Numbered from the stretch's first letter, positions 1-7,258 are shown. The stretch is 14,348 nucleotides of DNA from Fibrobacter sp. UBA1313 (GCA_002307115.1 DBTP01000044.1:1-14348); one strand, 5' to 3'. The notes: generated by a model not told the origin, from the sequence alone. Numbers and translations: made by a program.

Positions 1-443
1 ATGTCGCTATAAACCGTATCCAGCAGAGTCTCCTGATATTCCGAATCCACCCATTCCACACGGGCAAGGATGATTTCACTTGCGAAAAGCGTTTCATTCG
101 CCAAAGAATCCACCGTCACACCGTAAATAAAGCTTTCTCCATCGGAACCCGTTCCCCTTTCTGCCGTGGTCACATCCGAGCAGGCAAAAGCAAGAGATAA
201 AACAAAAAAAAGTAAAAAAGGCTTTGAAATTTTTTTTAAAAAGTATTGAACGGCGCTTCTAAAAAATACTCTGCAGTCGAAAAATCGAGCGAAATTGAGC
301 CAGAAAAATGAACACTTGCGTTTTTTCGCTAGTAAGAGTGATCCCTCATTGGTTTTATAAAGGCCTTCCGCAGCCGATTTTGCGGAAGATGAATTTTCAG
401 AAGTACCTTTAATAGCATACAAAGTAGCGGGATAGTTCTTCAT
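1..443 (-). CDS. Putative lipoprotein, partial (3' end beyond window), long N-terminal extension
   Basis: An open frame starts at the ATG whose last base is 443 and runs off the left edge; about 147 codons are visible. Its start overlaps the upstream gene's stop as ATGA, a typical translational-coupling arrangement. At residues 71-88 there is a basic stretch (KKISK), a hydrophobic core (LLFFVLSLAFA) and a Cys, matching a lipoprotein signal with lipobox AFA-C. The mature part begins CSDVTTAERGTG and continues acidic and beta-rich, resembling the secreted lipoproteins that accompany TIGR02147 genes in Fibrobacter. Oddity: about 70 Ser/Lys/Phe-rich residues precede the signal sequence, and no in-frame ATG or GTG lies between 443 and the lipobox (only a TTG at codon 8). 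The true start could differ, or this segment may derive from an inserted element. The function is unknown. The lipoprotein call is fairly safe; the start is not. Confidence 0.62.
   Translation of the reverse strand, partial: MKNYPATLYAIKGTSENSSSAKSAAEGLYKTNEGSLLLAKKRKCSFFWLNFARFFDCRVFFRSAVQYFLKKISKPFLLFFVLSLAFACSDVTTAERGTGSDGESFIYGVTVDSLANETLFASEIILARVEWVDSEYQETLLDTVYSD
365..388. repeat. Perfect 8-bp inverted repeat (hairpin) inside the lipoprotein 5' region
   Basis: The arms CTTCCGCA (365-372) and TGCGGAAG (381-388) are perfectly complementary around an 8-nt loop. On the minus strand the hairpin lies about 55 nt after the coupled ATG at 443 and is followed by a short, interrupted T-rich stretch. 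It could be an mRNA structure affecting coupling, a weak terminator or attenuator after the TIGR02147 gene, or part of a dispersed repeat. The sequence shows the repeat only; its function is open. Confidence 0.55.
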
Positions 444-1279
444 GATTTTTTCCTCCGTTTCCTTTCCGTAATCGGAAACAAGTTCATATTCAGAAGATAC
501 GCACGATCCGCATTCTCTTCCTGTTCAATGATCTTCAAGATGCGCTTTCGGAAAAGCCGCGTTTCCTCCACTACCTTCTGAAAACTCTCCCGGCTGATGG
601 CCATGGAAACCCAGGAATTGTATTTCTCTCCAGCAGACACATTCTGCGAGGCATTCCTTGCTAATTCTAGAATATTTTGTACATATTCACGAAAATAAAA
701 GCCATTTAATTGCGGACCCGTTGTCAGAATTGAATTCACCGAACGAAAATAACCCTTCGCATCTTTCGCAATCAACTTCAAATGGATCAGCAAATCAATC
801 GCTTCATGTACCTCTGCCCCAGATAAAACAGGCAGCATTTTAGCGCCCAATTGTTGGTATTCACTGCCGGTGAAATCAAAAACAGTCAAGGCTTCCCGCA
901 CTGCGGAATAATACCAGCGGCTGTAATAAACATATTGGCTCACATCCAATATCGTGACCGAAGAATCGCGGCTTTCATTCATACGCGTAAACCAGTGTTT
1001 CTGTTCCTCATGGGTCATCGCCTGATTGTAATGAACCAGATTTCGAAAATATAGACCCTCCGAAGGCGAAAGTTTTAAAAGATCCAACAACGCCTCCAGC
1101 GCCCGGTCTTTCAAATTTGCCTTACCATTCAGAATCAGAGAAATGTGACCGCCGGACTTGAGCCCGATACGATCCGCAACATAACGATGGGACCAACCCT
1201 TGGAATACTCTTTCCGCGCCTCAAGAAAAGCCTTGAGATATTCACGGAAGTCCGTAAATTGAAAAACAGAACATGCCAT
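440..1279 (-). CDS. TIGR02147 family (DUF4423-type) protein, putative regulator
   Basis: This 279-residue protein has the N-terminal pattern typical of TIGR02147: a VFQFTDFREYLKAF start, then a helix-turn-helix-like segment (about residues 25-60, with SHRYVADRIGL and SGGHISLILNGKANL), followed by a helical DUF4423-type region to the end. The family is known mostly from large paralogous sets in Fibrobacter, where members sit beside secreted or lipoprotein genes. A regulatory or DNA-binding role is inferred from the N-terminal helices and has not been shown. The ATG at 1279 fits the family's N-terminus, though the upstream purine stretch (GAAGA) is a weak ribosome binding site. The TGA stop overlaps the ATG of the lipoprotein gene at 443, so the two are probably co-expressed and may act together. 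The C-terminus is very basic (ERKRRKKS). Confidence 0.88.
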   Translation of the reverse strand: MACSVFQFTDFREYLKAFLEARKEYSKGWSHRYVADRIGLKSGGHISLILNGKANLKDRALEALLDLLKLSPSEGLYFRNLVHYNQAMTHEEQKHWFTRMNESRDSSVTILDVSQYVYYSRWYYSAVREALTVFDFTGSEYQQLGAKMLPVLSGAEVHEAIDLLIHLKLIAKDAKGYFRSVNSILTTGPQLNGFYFREYVQNILELARNASQNVSAGEKYNSWVSMAISRESFQKVVEETRLFRKRILKIIEQEENADRAYLLNMNLFPITERKRRKKS

Positions 1280-1307
1280 TCTTCAAATATACATGATTTA
1301 TTTTCAA

Positions 1308-1325
1308 TTGATTTTAATTAATCAA
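1308..1325. promoter_or_regulatory. AT-rich inverted repeat upstream of the TIGR02147 gene
   Basis: The arms TTGATT (1308-1313) and AATCAA (1320-1325) flank a 6-nt AT centre, about 30 bp upstream of the ATG at 1279. The position suits an operator or promoter-overlapping site, for instance for autoregulation. AT-rich sequence gives such repeats easily, so this is only a candidate. Confidence 0.25.
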
Positions 1326-1440
1326 ATAAAAAGGCGAAAGGAAAATAGAGGCTCCATTAAATGAAGGAAAAACCTCTTAAAAAACAAAATTTTTGTCGTT
1401 GAATCCGTAAAAGGGGTAGAATGAACAGGTGCCCTGTAAA

Positions 1441-1550
1441 GCCTAGAAATTCAGCGTCTCATAACGATTGATAAAAAATGCTCTGAATCATGCAAAAAAA
1501 CGGTCTTTTTATTTTTGTTATCGTTATATGCCTAGAACGCATAACGATAA
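1441..1550. repeat. Cluster of ATAACGAT boxes with a repeated GCCTAGAA motif
   Basis: CATAACGAT occurs at 1460-1468 and again at 1540-1548, exactly 80 bp apart. An inverted copy (ATCGTTAT) lies at 1520-1527, so TTATCGTTAT (1518-1527) and ATAACGATAA (1541-1550) form a perfect 10-bp inverted repeat with a 13-nt spacer. The 8-mer GCCTAGAA precedes both direct copies (1441-1448 and 1530-1537). This may be a regulator binding region for either flanking gene, or a small duplicated segment. The repeats are seen directly; the role is inferred. Confidence 0.5.
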
Positions 1551-1788
1551 AACGAAATCTCTCGTTTCGCAATAAACCCAATATTTATAAAGATTATTTG
1601 ATTTATTGGCGGGTTACGCGTGTCGAGAATGTAGGATAAAAAGCCTCTCGCAGAACATTGAAAATTCTTTTTAAAATAAGTGCTCACAAAGTGCCACGAC
1701 TCAGAAGTTATAGGACTTATCCTTCTTCAAAATGCTAGATTTGATTCGATTTTAACAGGCAAAAAAAGCCACATTCCCAGAGTAGAAA

Positions 1789-4700
1789 ATGATATTTGAC
1801 AACTATCTCCAGTCTTCGAAGATGCGCGGTTCCGTCAAGGACCTTATGACACCCGGCCTCGCCGTGGAATTTATTCAGCCTTGGTACACTCCGCTTTCCA
1901 CAACGCCTTCTACTACGGGAATCGCTGTGGGCGGTATCGGCAGTACCTTCACGGTCACACCCGCAGGAACGACGCCTATAATGAACTGCGTGCCCGGCGT
2001 ACAAGTCCGCGCAGAAAAGCCAGAAGACATGCGGTTGAACAATTTCTTCTTCCGCGAATCTATTCTGGATTCCAAAAAGAAACTGGTGATCCGCGCCTTT
2101 TCTACGTTCCAGATCGTCTGCAAAAACTTTGTACTCCGCGATCCCCAAGGGGCACCACTCTTCACCGAAACCAGCCAAGCCTCAGCAGAAGAAAAAATCG
2201 TCGCGATTCTCAAAGACAGGAAATTCTTCGCTACCAACAAAGAAGCGTTTGCCCGCTGGCATGTGGAATTCAGCGACCGCACCCGCGCCCTTTTAAATAA
2301 CGGGGACGAATCCTCCCCCGCTCTAAACCGCGCGGTTCTCATTGATTTCTTTGACGGTCTCCTCGGTGAAACTTGCGAACACGAAGGCGCATTGACCGCC
2401 GCTTGGGGCAATGAACAAGAGTTCCTCGGTGAAGTTGGTTATGACGCCGCAAAAATGGATTATGCAGCACTTTACCCCGTAAGCCGCACGGAATTCCAGA
2501 ATTCGAAAGGCGTCAAGATTCGCCGTTATCAACACAGCTACGTGCTCCCGCAGAATGAACGTATCTCCAGTCTCCCGGTTTCCGCAACCCACTTTGAACT
2601 CGAAAACCCGACAAAAGAAACTCGCGAAGTGACCCTTGTGCAAATGCAGGAAAGCCTTTGCGGTTACCAAGTCGCCAAAGATCGTCAGGGAGTCCAGGAT
2701 TCTTCATTTGTACTCAAACCCATCGCACGATTCCCCAAGGGTGTGGAATTCAGCAAAGGTCTCGAAGATGGAAGACTCGTCCGCGGTATCGAATTTTATA
2801 ACCAGGAACCACTTCACGAAAGTGATTTTGATGGTTGTATGGGAGTCGCCGTTGCGTGGAACCCTAAAGACAACGTAACCGTTTCAACCAAACCGATTTT
2901 CTATCGCGATGACCAGCCCAGTATTCTCAAGGGAGCACTCCACAGCGGGCGCGTCTCCAAAGTATTCGTCAAGAATGTCTACAGTGGTCGCGAAACTATT
3001 GCTGGTGCGATCGCCGTCACTGTGATTCTCAAACCGAAAGCAAAAGTTTCATTCCAGTTTAACACCGTTTTAGATTTCCCGCTCATTCACCTGAATGGTT
3101 TCCAGAGCGAAAAGAAGTACACCGTATTTTTCCCAGAAGCTTACGGCCGCGTACAAGCCATGCTCACCGAAGCGTTGCTCTCGGAAAAAGAAGTGCTCCC
3201 GAAAATCGCGTCTGCTTACAGCGACTTAGTTCCTGAAGCTTCCATCGCAAAACTTTATCCGAAAAAAGGAAAAGAACGGGACGATTTCAAGTCTCTCGCG
3301 ATCAACACCTTCAGTTTCCTTGCCGAAGCCACCGTGTGGGACAAAGAGGACCGATTCCTCGTTCGCGAATGCGCCGACTATCCATTCTTCAATTCTCTCG
3401 ATGTTTATTTCTATGGGAGTTTTTCTCTCCTCGCGTTGATGCCGCGCCTCGATGGAGCGGTCATGCGTCGCTTTGCCGATGCAATTCTCGCAGTAGACCC
3501 TAAAACCCGCCGTCACCACGAATATGTGAACCTCCCGTTTGCCGATCTTCCCGATCCTAAACTGGAAGGCGCGCGTGCCGTCCGTGGCGCCGTGATTCAC
3601 GACCTCGGCAGTCCTTTTGATGCAAAGCCCGATGCCTACGATTGGCACAACGTCAAAGAATGGAAAGACCTCGCCCCTAAATTTGTGTTGATGGTACTTC
3701 GTCACTACCACGCGACAGGGGATCTCTCCGTCCTCGCCGACTGCCGTGAAGCCGTTTACGCATCCATTGAATATCTGGAAAACATGGTGGACGAAGGGCA
3801 GAACTTCCCACTCACCCACGGTACGGATGACACGTTTGACAATCTTTCTTCCCACGGCATTTCCGTTTACTGCGGTTCACTCTGGATCGCAGGGCTCCGC
3901 GCGGCAGCGAAGATTGCAGAAACTCTCGGCGACAGCAACCGCGCCGCCGATTGGGATGCCAAGGCCAACGCTTCAGAACAAGAATTCCACGATGCCCTTT
4001 GGGATGAGAACGAAGGCTACTTCCATTTCTTTGTGACTCCTTTGGAAATGAAGGACCTTGTCGACGATAAGCTCCCCCAATTGGTAAAGGCCGTGGAGGG
4101 TTCCATTGCTCTTTCAGGAAGCAAGGTGGAAATTCTACGCACCATCAATACTTGGCTCAACAATTCCGACATCCCTGAAGAGGTAGAACTATCCCGCCGT
4201 GAACTCCGTGAATTCAAAAAGGAGTGGCTCACCGCTCAGCTTCCAGAAGCCTTCACCGAGTCCTGGACCCCCAAAATTCATCTCGATAACGATGACGTTT
4301 TTGTGGATGCCATGCTGGCCGATACGTACCTTCTTTTGCTAGGACTCGCCCCCATCACGGATGCGGAAAAGGCAAAGCGCACACTCCACCGTGTTTTCAG
4401 CACCAACTTCAAAGCCAACAGCCCCCTTCTCGGCGCGGCAAACCTCGTTCACAAAAACGGAGACCCGCTGGATGAATTCAATTTCCAGGCGCACGATGTG
4501 TGGATCGGAATCCAGTACAGTCTCGTCACTTCCATGCTGATTCATGGGCTCATTTCCGAAGCGGAAGCCCTCACCGAAAGCATGGTGCGGAACTTGTATG
4601 GCGAAGCGCGCATTCCGTTTGCGGCCCCAGAAGGATTCAACGGCAGTTGCCGCCTGCACCCCGAAGCCATTGAAGCGAAGCTCGGTCTTTCCAAACCCGC

Positions 4701-4950
4701 CGCCAAAAAGCTCCACAAGGATCTTCTTGCGAAAAAAGCAATCCTCGAAGATTCGCGTATTTCGCCCAAGCTTCCGAGAAACATTGCCGCGTTCAAAAAG
4801 GTCTATGGGGCGACAGCCAAAGCGAACAAAGTGGAAGCCGAAGCTCTTTTCACCCTACTTCACAGTACTGCCCTCAAATACACGGCGGGCAAATATTTCC
4901 GTCCCGGAATGGTATTCGCCATTCTTGAAGCGGCAAAACTTATGAAGTAA
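1789..4950 (+). CDS. GH116-type glycoside hydrolase (GBA2 / beta-glucosidase family), cytoplasmic
   Basis: This 1053-residue protein has the GH116 layout. An N-terminal beta domain (about 30-460) contains the GIAVGGIGS motif typical of the GBA2 N-domain. A catalytic alpha barrel (about 495-1053) follows. Aligned from memory with human GBA2 and TxGH116, the nucleophile matches E527 (VRECADY), the acid/base matches D684 in DDTFD with T682, and sugar-binding residues match D538 (NSLDVYFY), H604 (IHDLGSP) and E948 (APEGF). WKDLAPKFVL, SVYCGSLW and DVWIGIQYSL are family hallmarks. The family are retaining enzymes acting on beta-glucosides, glucosylceramide or related glycosides; the substrate here is unknown. 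There is no signal peptide, so it is probably cytosolic. About 75 extra Lys/Ala-rich residues lie between E948 and the final YFRP segment. The start at 1789 is the first ATG after an in-frame TAG at 1783; its ribosome binding site is weak, and Met12 is an alternative. Confidence 0.92.
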   Translation: MIFDNYLQSSKMRGSVKDLMTPGLAVEFIQPWYTPLSTTPSTTGIAVGGIGSTFTVTPAGTTPIMNCVPGVQVRAEKPEDMRLNNFFFRESILDSKKKLVIRAFSTFQIVCKNFVLRDPQGAPLFTETSQASAEEKIVAILKDRKFFATNKEAFARWHVEFSDRTRALLNNGDESSPALNRAVLIDFFDGLLGETCEHEGALTAAWGNEQEFLGEVGYDAAKMDYAALYPVSRTEFQNSKGVKIRRYQHSYVLPQNERISSLPVSATHFELENPTKETREVTLVQMQESLCGYQVAKDRQGVQDSSFVLKPIARFPKGVEFSKGLEDGRLVRGIEFYNQEPLHESDFDGCMGVAVAWNPKDNVTVSTKPIFYRDDQPSILKGALHSGRVSKVFVKNVYSGRETIAGAIAVTVILKPKAKVSFQFNTVLDFPLIHLNGFQSEKKYTVFFPEAYGRVQAMLTEALLSEKEVLPKIASAYSDLVPEASIAKLYPKKGKERDDFKSLAINTFSFLAEATVWDKEDRFLVRECADYPFFNSLDVYFYGSFSLLALMPRLDGAVMRRFADAILAVDPKTRRHHEYVNLPFADLPDPKLEGARAVRGAVIHDLGSPFDAKPDAYDWHNVKEWKDLAPKFVLMVLRHYHATGDLSVLADCREAVYASIEYLENMVDEGQNFPLTHGTDDTFDNLSSHGISVYCGSLWIAGLRAAAKIAETLGDSNRAADWDAKANASEQEFHDALWDENEGYFHFFVTPLEMKDLVDDKLPQLVKAVEGSIALSGSKVEILRTINTWLNNSDIPEEVELSRRELREFKKEWLTAQLPEAFTESWTPKIHLDNDDVFVDAMLADTYLLLLGLAPITDAEKAKRTLHRVFSTNFKANSPLLGAANLVHKNGDPLDEFNFQAHDVWIGIQYSLVTSMLIHGLISEAEALTESMVRNLYGEARIPFAAPEGFNGSCRLHPEAIEAKLGLSKPAAKKLHKDLLAKKAILEDSRISPKLPRNIAAFKKVYGATAKANKVEAEALFTLLHSTALKYTAGKYFRPGMVFAILEAAKLMK

Positions 4951-4963
4951 AAAACTTCATACA

Positions 4964-5002
4964 AAAGGCCCCGTGATGTCATGTCACGGGGCCTTTCTTT
5001 TT
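4964..5002. terminator. Strong intrinsic terminator, probably bidirectional
   Basis: A 13-bp perfect stem (4964-4976 paired with 4984-4996, core GGCCCCGTGA / TCACGGGGCC) with a 7-nt loop is followed by a T-rich run to 5002. It lies 14 bp after the GH116 stop. The A-rich left side gives a short U-tract in the other direction, so it can also end the convergent beta-barrel operon, whose last stop is at 5015. Confidence 0.93.
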
Positions 5003-5014
5003 GAACTTTACAGG

Positions 5015-5584
5015 CTAGAACCAGTAAGAACCATTAATTAACATTCCAAAAAAATTATTGTTGCCCACATTTTTCTTTTCATAAGGCATCCACCAGAATG
5101 AATACCGAACGCCTACTTCCACATTTTTAGAAAATTTAAATCCAGGCCCTACAGCCGCACCAAAAGAGATCTGCCTATCGGCAGGATAGCCCATACTCCA
5201 TTCATTATAGATATTCCAATTCATCGATGGCCCTAATTCAAAAAACATCCGACTCCAATCGTAACGAAAAAGTGGATTCAATAGCAAATTCATTTCGGTC
5301 AGTGAAATATTTGAAGTATTATTCTCAACAGAAGTGTATTGAATGGCCAACTCGGGATGGAAAGAAATAGAAGACGACCCGATAGGCATTAAAACCCCAT
5401 AAGCCCCTTCTAAACTTACCCCCGTCAATTCCCCATCAGACAGCCAAGATATTACGTGGTCATCAAAAAAAGAAAACCCCGCACCCAAACGCACTCCCAT
5501 CTTCATCGGCGTTTCCGCACTGGAAAAACCCCAGCACATTAAAAGAATCAATAAACTTCTAAATCCACCTTTTATAAAAAACAT
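5015..5584 (-). CDS. Small outer-membrane beta-barrel protein, paralogue 1
   Basis: This 189-residue protein begins with a signal peptide (MFFIKGGFRSLLILLMCWGFSSA, probable cut before ET). The rest alternates hydrophobic and polar residues like an 8-strand OmpA/PorT-type barrel, and it ends in aromatic SYWF, the C-terminal Phe expected for BAM-dependent insertion. The start at 5584 is chosen because AAGGAGGG (5588-5595) lies just upstream and the signal peptide begins there; the open frame extends further upstream but overlaps the preceding gene. It is clearly paralogous to the gene just upstream: both share GxRLGxGxS, the EGAxGVLMP and SFHPELA blocks, a LLxNPLFR block and a final YWF. Only 32 bp separate the two, so they probably form one operon. 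Its function is unknown; a structural or envelope role is likely. Confidence 0.85.
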   Translation of the reverse strand: MFFIKGGFRSLLILLMCWGFSSAETPMKMGVRLGAGFSFFDDHVISWLSDGELTGVSLEGAYGVLMPIGSSSISFHPELAIQYTSVENNTSNISLTEMNLLLNPLFRYDWSRMFFELGPSMNWNIYNEWSMGYPADRQISFGAAVGPGFKFSKNVEVGVRYSFWWMPYEKKNVGNNNFFGMLINGSYWF

Positions 5585-5587
5585 AGT

Positions 5588-5595
5588 CCCTCCTT
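5588..5595 (-). promoter_or_regulatory. Shine-Dalgarno AAGGAGGG deciding the start at 5584
   Basis: A near-perfect ribosome binding site on the minus strand lies 3 nt before the ATG at 5584. It sits in the short gap between the two barrel genes and supports the internal Met over any start further upstream. Confidence 0.8.
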
Positions 5596-5616
5596 GTGAA
5601 TATATTTGCTGAAAAC

Positions 5617-6234
5617 CTAGAACCAATAATTTCCGCTGAAAACCAATGTGGACATGAGGCTACTACTCATATAGTCATCCGTTTCTTCATAGGGATTGGT
5701 CCAGAAAACAAAGCGCCCATCAATTTCCCAATGTCTGCTAAATTTGAACCCAAAGCCCCCTAGGAAACCATAAGCAAACTTACGGTTCACCTCAGCTATA
5801 TCAGTATCTTCCACATCCCATTTGCTATTGATACTCCAGTTAAAACTGGGCCCTAGATCAAAAAAGAATCGGAAAAAACTAATGCGAAAAAGAGGATTAA
5901 TCAAAAGATTAATGCCAGAAGCGGTGACAATAGGTTCTTCGTAACCATAGTAGTAATCATTATTCGAATCTTCATTATCCATGTCTACAAATTGAAAGGC
6001 TAATTCTGGATGAAAAGAAAAAACAGAAGCCATCGGCATCAAAACGCCAAAAGCACCTTCAATCGTCACACCATCAATTGATTCGTTGGAATAGTAGTTG
6101 GTTTTATCATCAAAAGAGACCGTAGACATACCCAAACCCAAACGGGCTCCATATTTAGTCTCTTGTGCGTTAGAAAAACAAAAAAACATCAAAACGACAA
6201 ACAGAACTTTAATCCCAGATTTTGTAAAAGGCAT
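5617..6234 (-). CDS. Small outer-membrane beta-barrel protein, paralogue 2
   Basis: This 205-residue protein has a signal peptide (MPFTKSGIKVLFVVLMFFCFSNA, cut before QE) and a barrel-like body with alternating strands, a Gly/aromatic-rich pattern and a terminal GNYWF. It matches the downstream paralogue over its whole length. An extra acidic, Tyr-rich loop is present (about residues 88-103, DNEDSNNDYYYGYEE), probably an exposed loop between strands. The ATG at 6234 is preferred because GGGAGAG (6237-6243) lies just upstream; a TTG at 6246 is in frame but overlaps that site. It is the first gene of the two-gene minus-strand operon and is divergent from the peptidase/ligase cassette. It belongs broadly to the PorT/OmpA-like barrels; the exact role is unknown. 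Confidence 0.85.
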   Translation of the reverse strand: MPFTKSGIKVLFVVLMFFCFSNAQETKYGARLGLGMSTVSFDDKTNYYSNESIDGVTIEGAFGVLMPMASVFSFHPELAFQFVDMDNEDSNNDYYYGYEEPIVTASGINLLINPLFRISFFRFFFDLGPSFNWSINSKWDVEDTDIAEVNRKFAYGFLGGFGFKFSRHWEIDGRFVFWTNPYEETDDYMSSSLMSTLVFSGNYWF

Positions 6235-6556
6235 AAGCTCTCCCAACTACCTAAAAGAAATATTGAAAGTAAAAGTAAATTTATCACTATTCTTTGGCAA
6301 CAATATTTCCGAAACACTTCTCGAAAATCAAATAAACATGTTCCAAACCAGTCCGGTTGTGACTACAGCCACCCATCCATGATGGACTCTAAATGGCGCG
6401 CTCAAATTGATGAATTTAAGCTCTGCATCCCCGATATTTCAATTCCAGAGAAAGCCACGGAGTGAGAGGCTCATTTCCGGTCTCCTAATCCAAGGAATTT
6501 GATCAAAAGGTTGCCATCAAACTTTAGATTTCATAGCTTTGGTAGAGGAGGTTTCT
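6235..6556. promoter_or_regulatory. 322-bp intergenic region between divergent operons
   Basis: The region must carry promoters for the barrel genes (minus) and the amidoligase cassette (plus). On the minus strand a TTGCCA-like -35 near 6294-6299 is possible but its -10 is poor. A perfect palindrome, TTTGATCAAA (6498-6507), lies about 50 bp before the cassette start, with a further ATCAAA at 6516-6521. A 28-codon open frame at 6379-6465 has no ribosome binding site and is not called. Nothing else is recognisable. Confidence 0.45.
6544..6551 (+). promoter_or_regulatory. Shine-Dalgarno AGAGGAGG fixing a GTG start at 6557
   Basis: The purine-rich AGAGGAGG lies 5 nt before GTG at 6557. An in-frame TTG at 6539 lies upstream of this site and would place it inside the coding region, so the GTG is preferred. 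Confidence 0.8.
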
Positions 6557-7258
6557 GTGCATATCGAAATTCTTCCACAACCCAATGATGTCACATGTGG
6601 CCCCACGAGCCTCCATGCGGTGTACAGACATTTCGGTTATGAAATTTCTCTACAGCGACTAATATCGGAAATAGAATTTTTGGAAGAGGGCGGCACACTT
6701 GCCGTATTCCTTGGTTTAGATGCATTGAAACGCGGTTTTGAGGCCACCATTTACTCTTACAATTTGCAAATATTTGACCCCACTTGGGTGGATCTTTCCA
6801 TGCCAGAGCTCCGTGAAAAACTGCACCAAGAATATCTCGTCAAAAAAAAGGTAAAGTTGCGCACTGCGATCAAAGCCTACATTCGGTTTATTGACAATGG
6901 CGGAATGATCTCGTCTAAGGACTTACGCGTGGGCATTTTTGAAAATTATTTCAAGAATAATATTCCTGTACTTTCTGGAGTCTCTGCAACCTACCTTTAT
7001 CAATGCAAACGCGAATATACAAACAGCGAAGATAAATCCATCTTCGACGATCTCTTAGGAGAGCCGATGGGCCATTTTGTGGTTCTCTATGGTCTCAACA
7101 GTCAAAGAGAATTTATGGTAGCGGACCCAGACAATACCAACCCGATTGCGAAGAACCACTACTATCTCGTCGAAAGAAATCGTCTTATTCACAGTATTCT
7201 ATTAGGAATCATCACTTATGACAGCAACATGCTTGTCATACAACCCAAAAAGCCATGA
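6557..7258 (+). CDS. C39-like (papain-fold) cysteine peptidase of the amidoligase cassette
   Basis: This 233-residue protein starts directly with the peptidase motif. Q8 is the likely oxyanion-hole residue, C14 in DVTCGPTS the nucleophile, H173 in GHFVVLYG the general base and D190 in VADPDN the orienting Asp. This order and spacing fit C39-like peptidases of the papain fold. There is no signal peptide, transmembrane segment or ABC transporter domain, so it is a free cytosolic enzyme, unlike the bacteriocin-exporter C39 domains. The GTG start is set by the Shine-Dalgarno sequence at 6544. Its stop overlaps the next gene's ATG (ATGA at 7255-7258), so it is coupled to the RLAN-RimK ligase. It may hydrolyse a peptide or isopeptide made by the ligases, process a modified protein, or work in reverse as a transferase. 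The substrate is unknown. Confidence 0.86.
   Translation: MHIEILPQPNDVTCGPTSLHAVYRHFGYEISLQRLISEIEFLEEGGTLAVFLGLDALKRGFEATIYSYNLQIFDPTWVDLSMPELREKLHQEYLVKKKVKLRTAIKAYIRFIDNGGMISSKDLRVGIFENYFKNNIPVLSGVSATYLYQCKREYTNSEDKSIFDDLLGEPMGHFVVLYGLNSQREFMVADPDNTNPIAKNHYYLVERNRLIHSILLGIITYDSNMLVIQPKKP

Larger units (their letters stand above)
1280..1788. other. 509-bp AT-rich intergenic region between divergent genes
   Basis: This stretch separates the minus-strand TIGR02147 gene from the plus-strand GH116 gene and should hold both promoters. I see no convincing coding frame, RNA gene or textbook -35/-10 pair. It does contain an inverted repeat close to the TIGR02147 start and a cluster of ATAACGAT boxes, listed separately. 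Confidence 0.7.

Noticed and set aside
1735..4796. Several open frames of 60-209 codons on both strands overlapping the GH116 gene
   Set aside because: They lie inside a well-supported gene in other frames, have Arg/Ser-rich low-quality composition and no recognisable motifs; they are by-products of the host gene's codon bias.
5585..5626. Upstream start for barrel paralogue 1
   Set aside because: It overlaps the preceding gene and adds residues before a clean signal peptide; the AAGGAGGG at 5588-5595 supports the ATG at 5584.
6379..6465. Possible 28-residue peptide gene before the amidoligase cassette
   Set aside because: No ribosome binding site, no recognisable motif, and it sits in a region needed for divergent promoters.
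6498..6507. TTTGATCAAA palindrome as a definite operator
   Set aside because: A single 10-bp AT-rich palindrome is expected often by chance; it is mentioned only as a candidate within the intergenic region.
6539..6556. TTG start six codons upstream for the C39-like peptidase
   Set aside because: It would put the strong Shine-Dalgarno sequence inside the coding region; the GTG at 6557 has ideal spacing.
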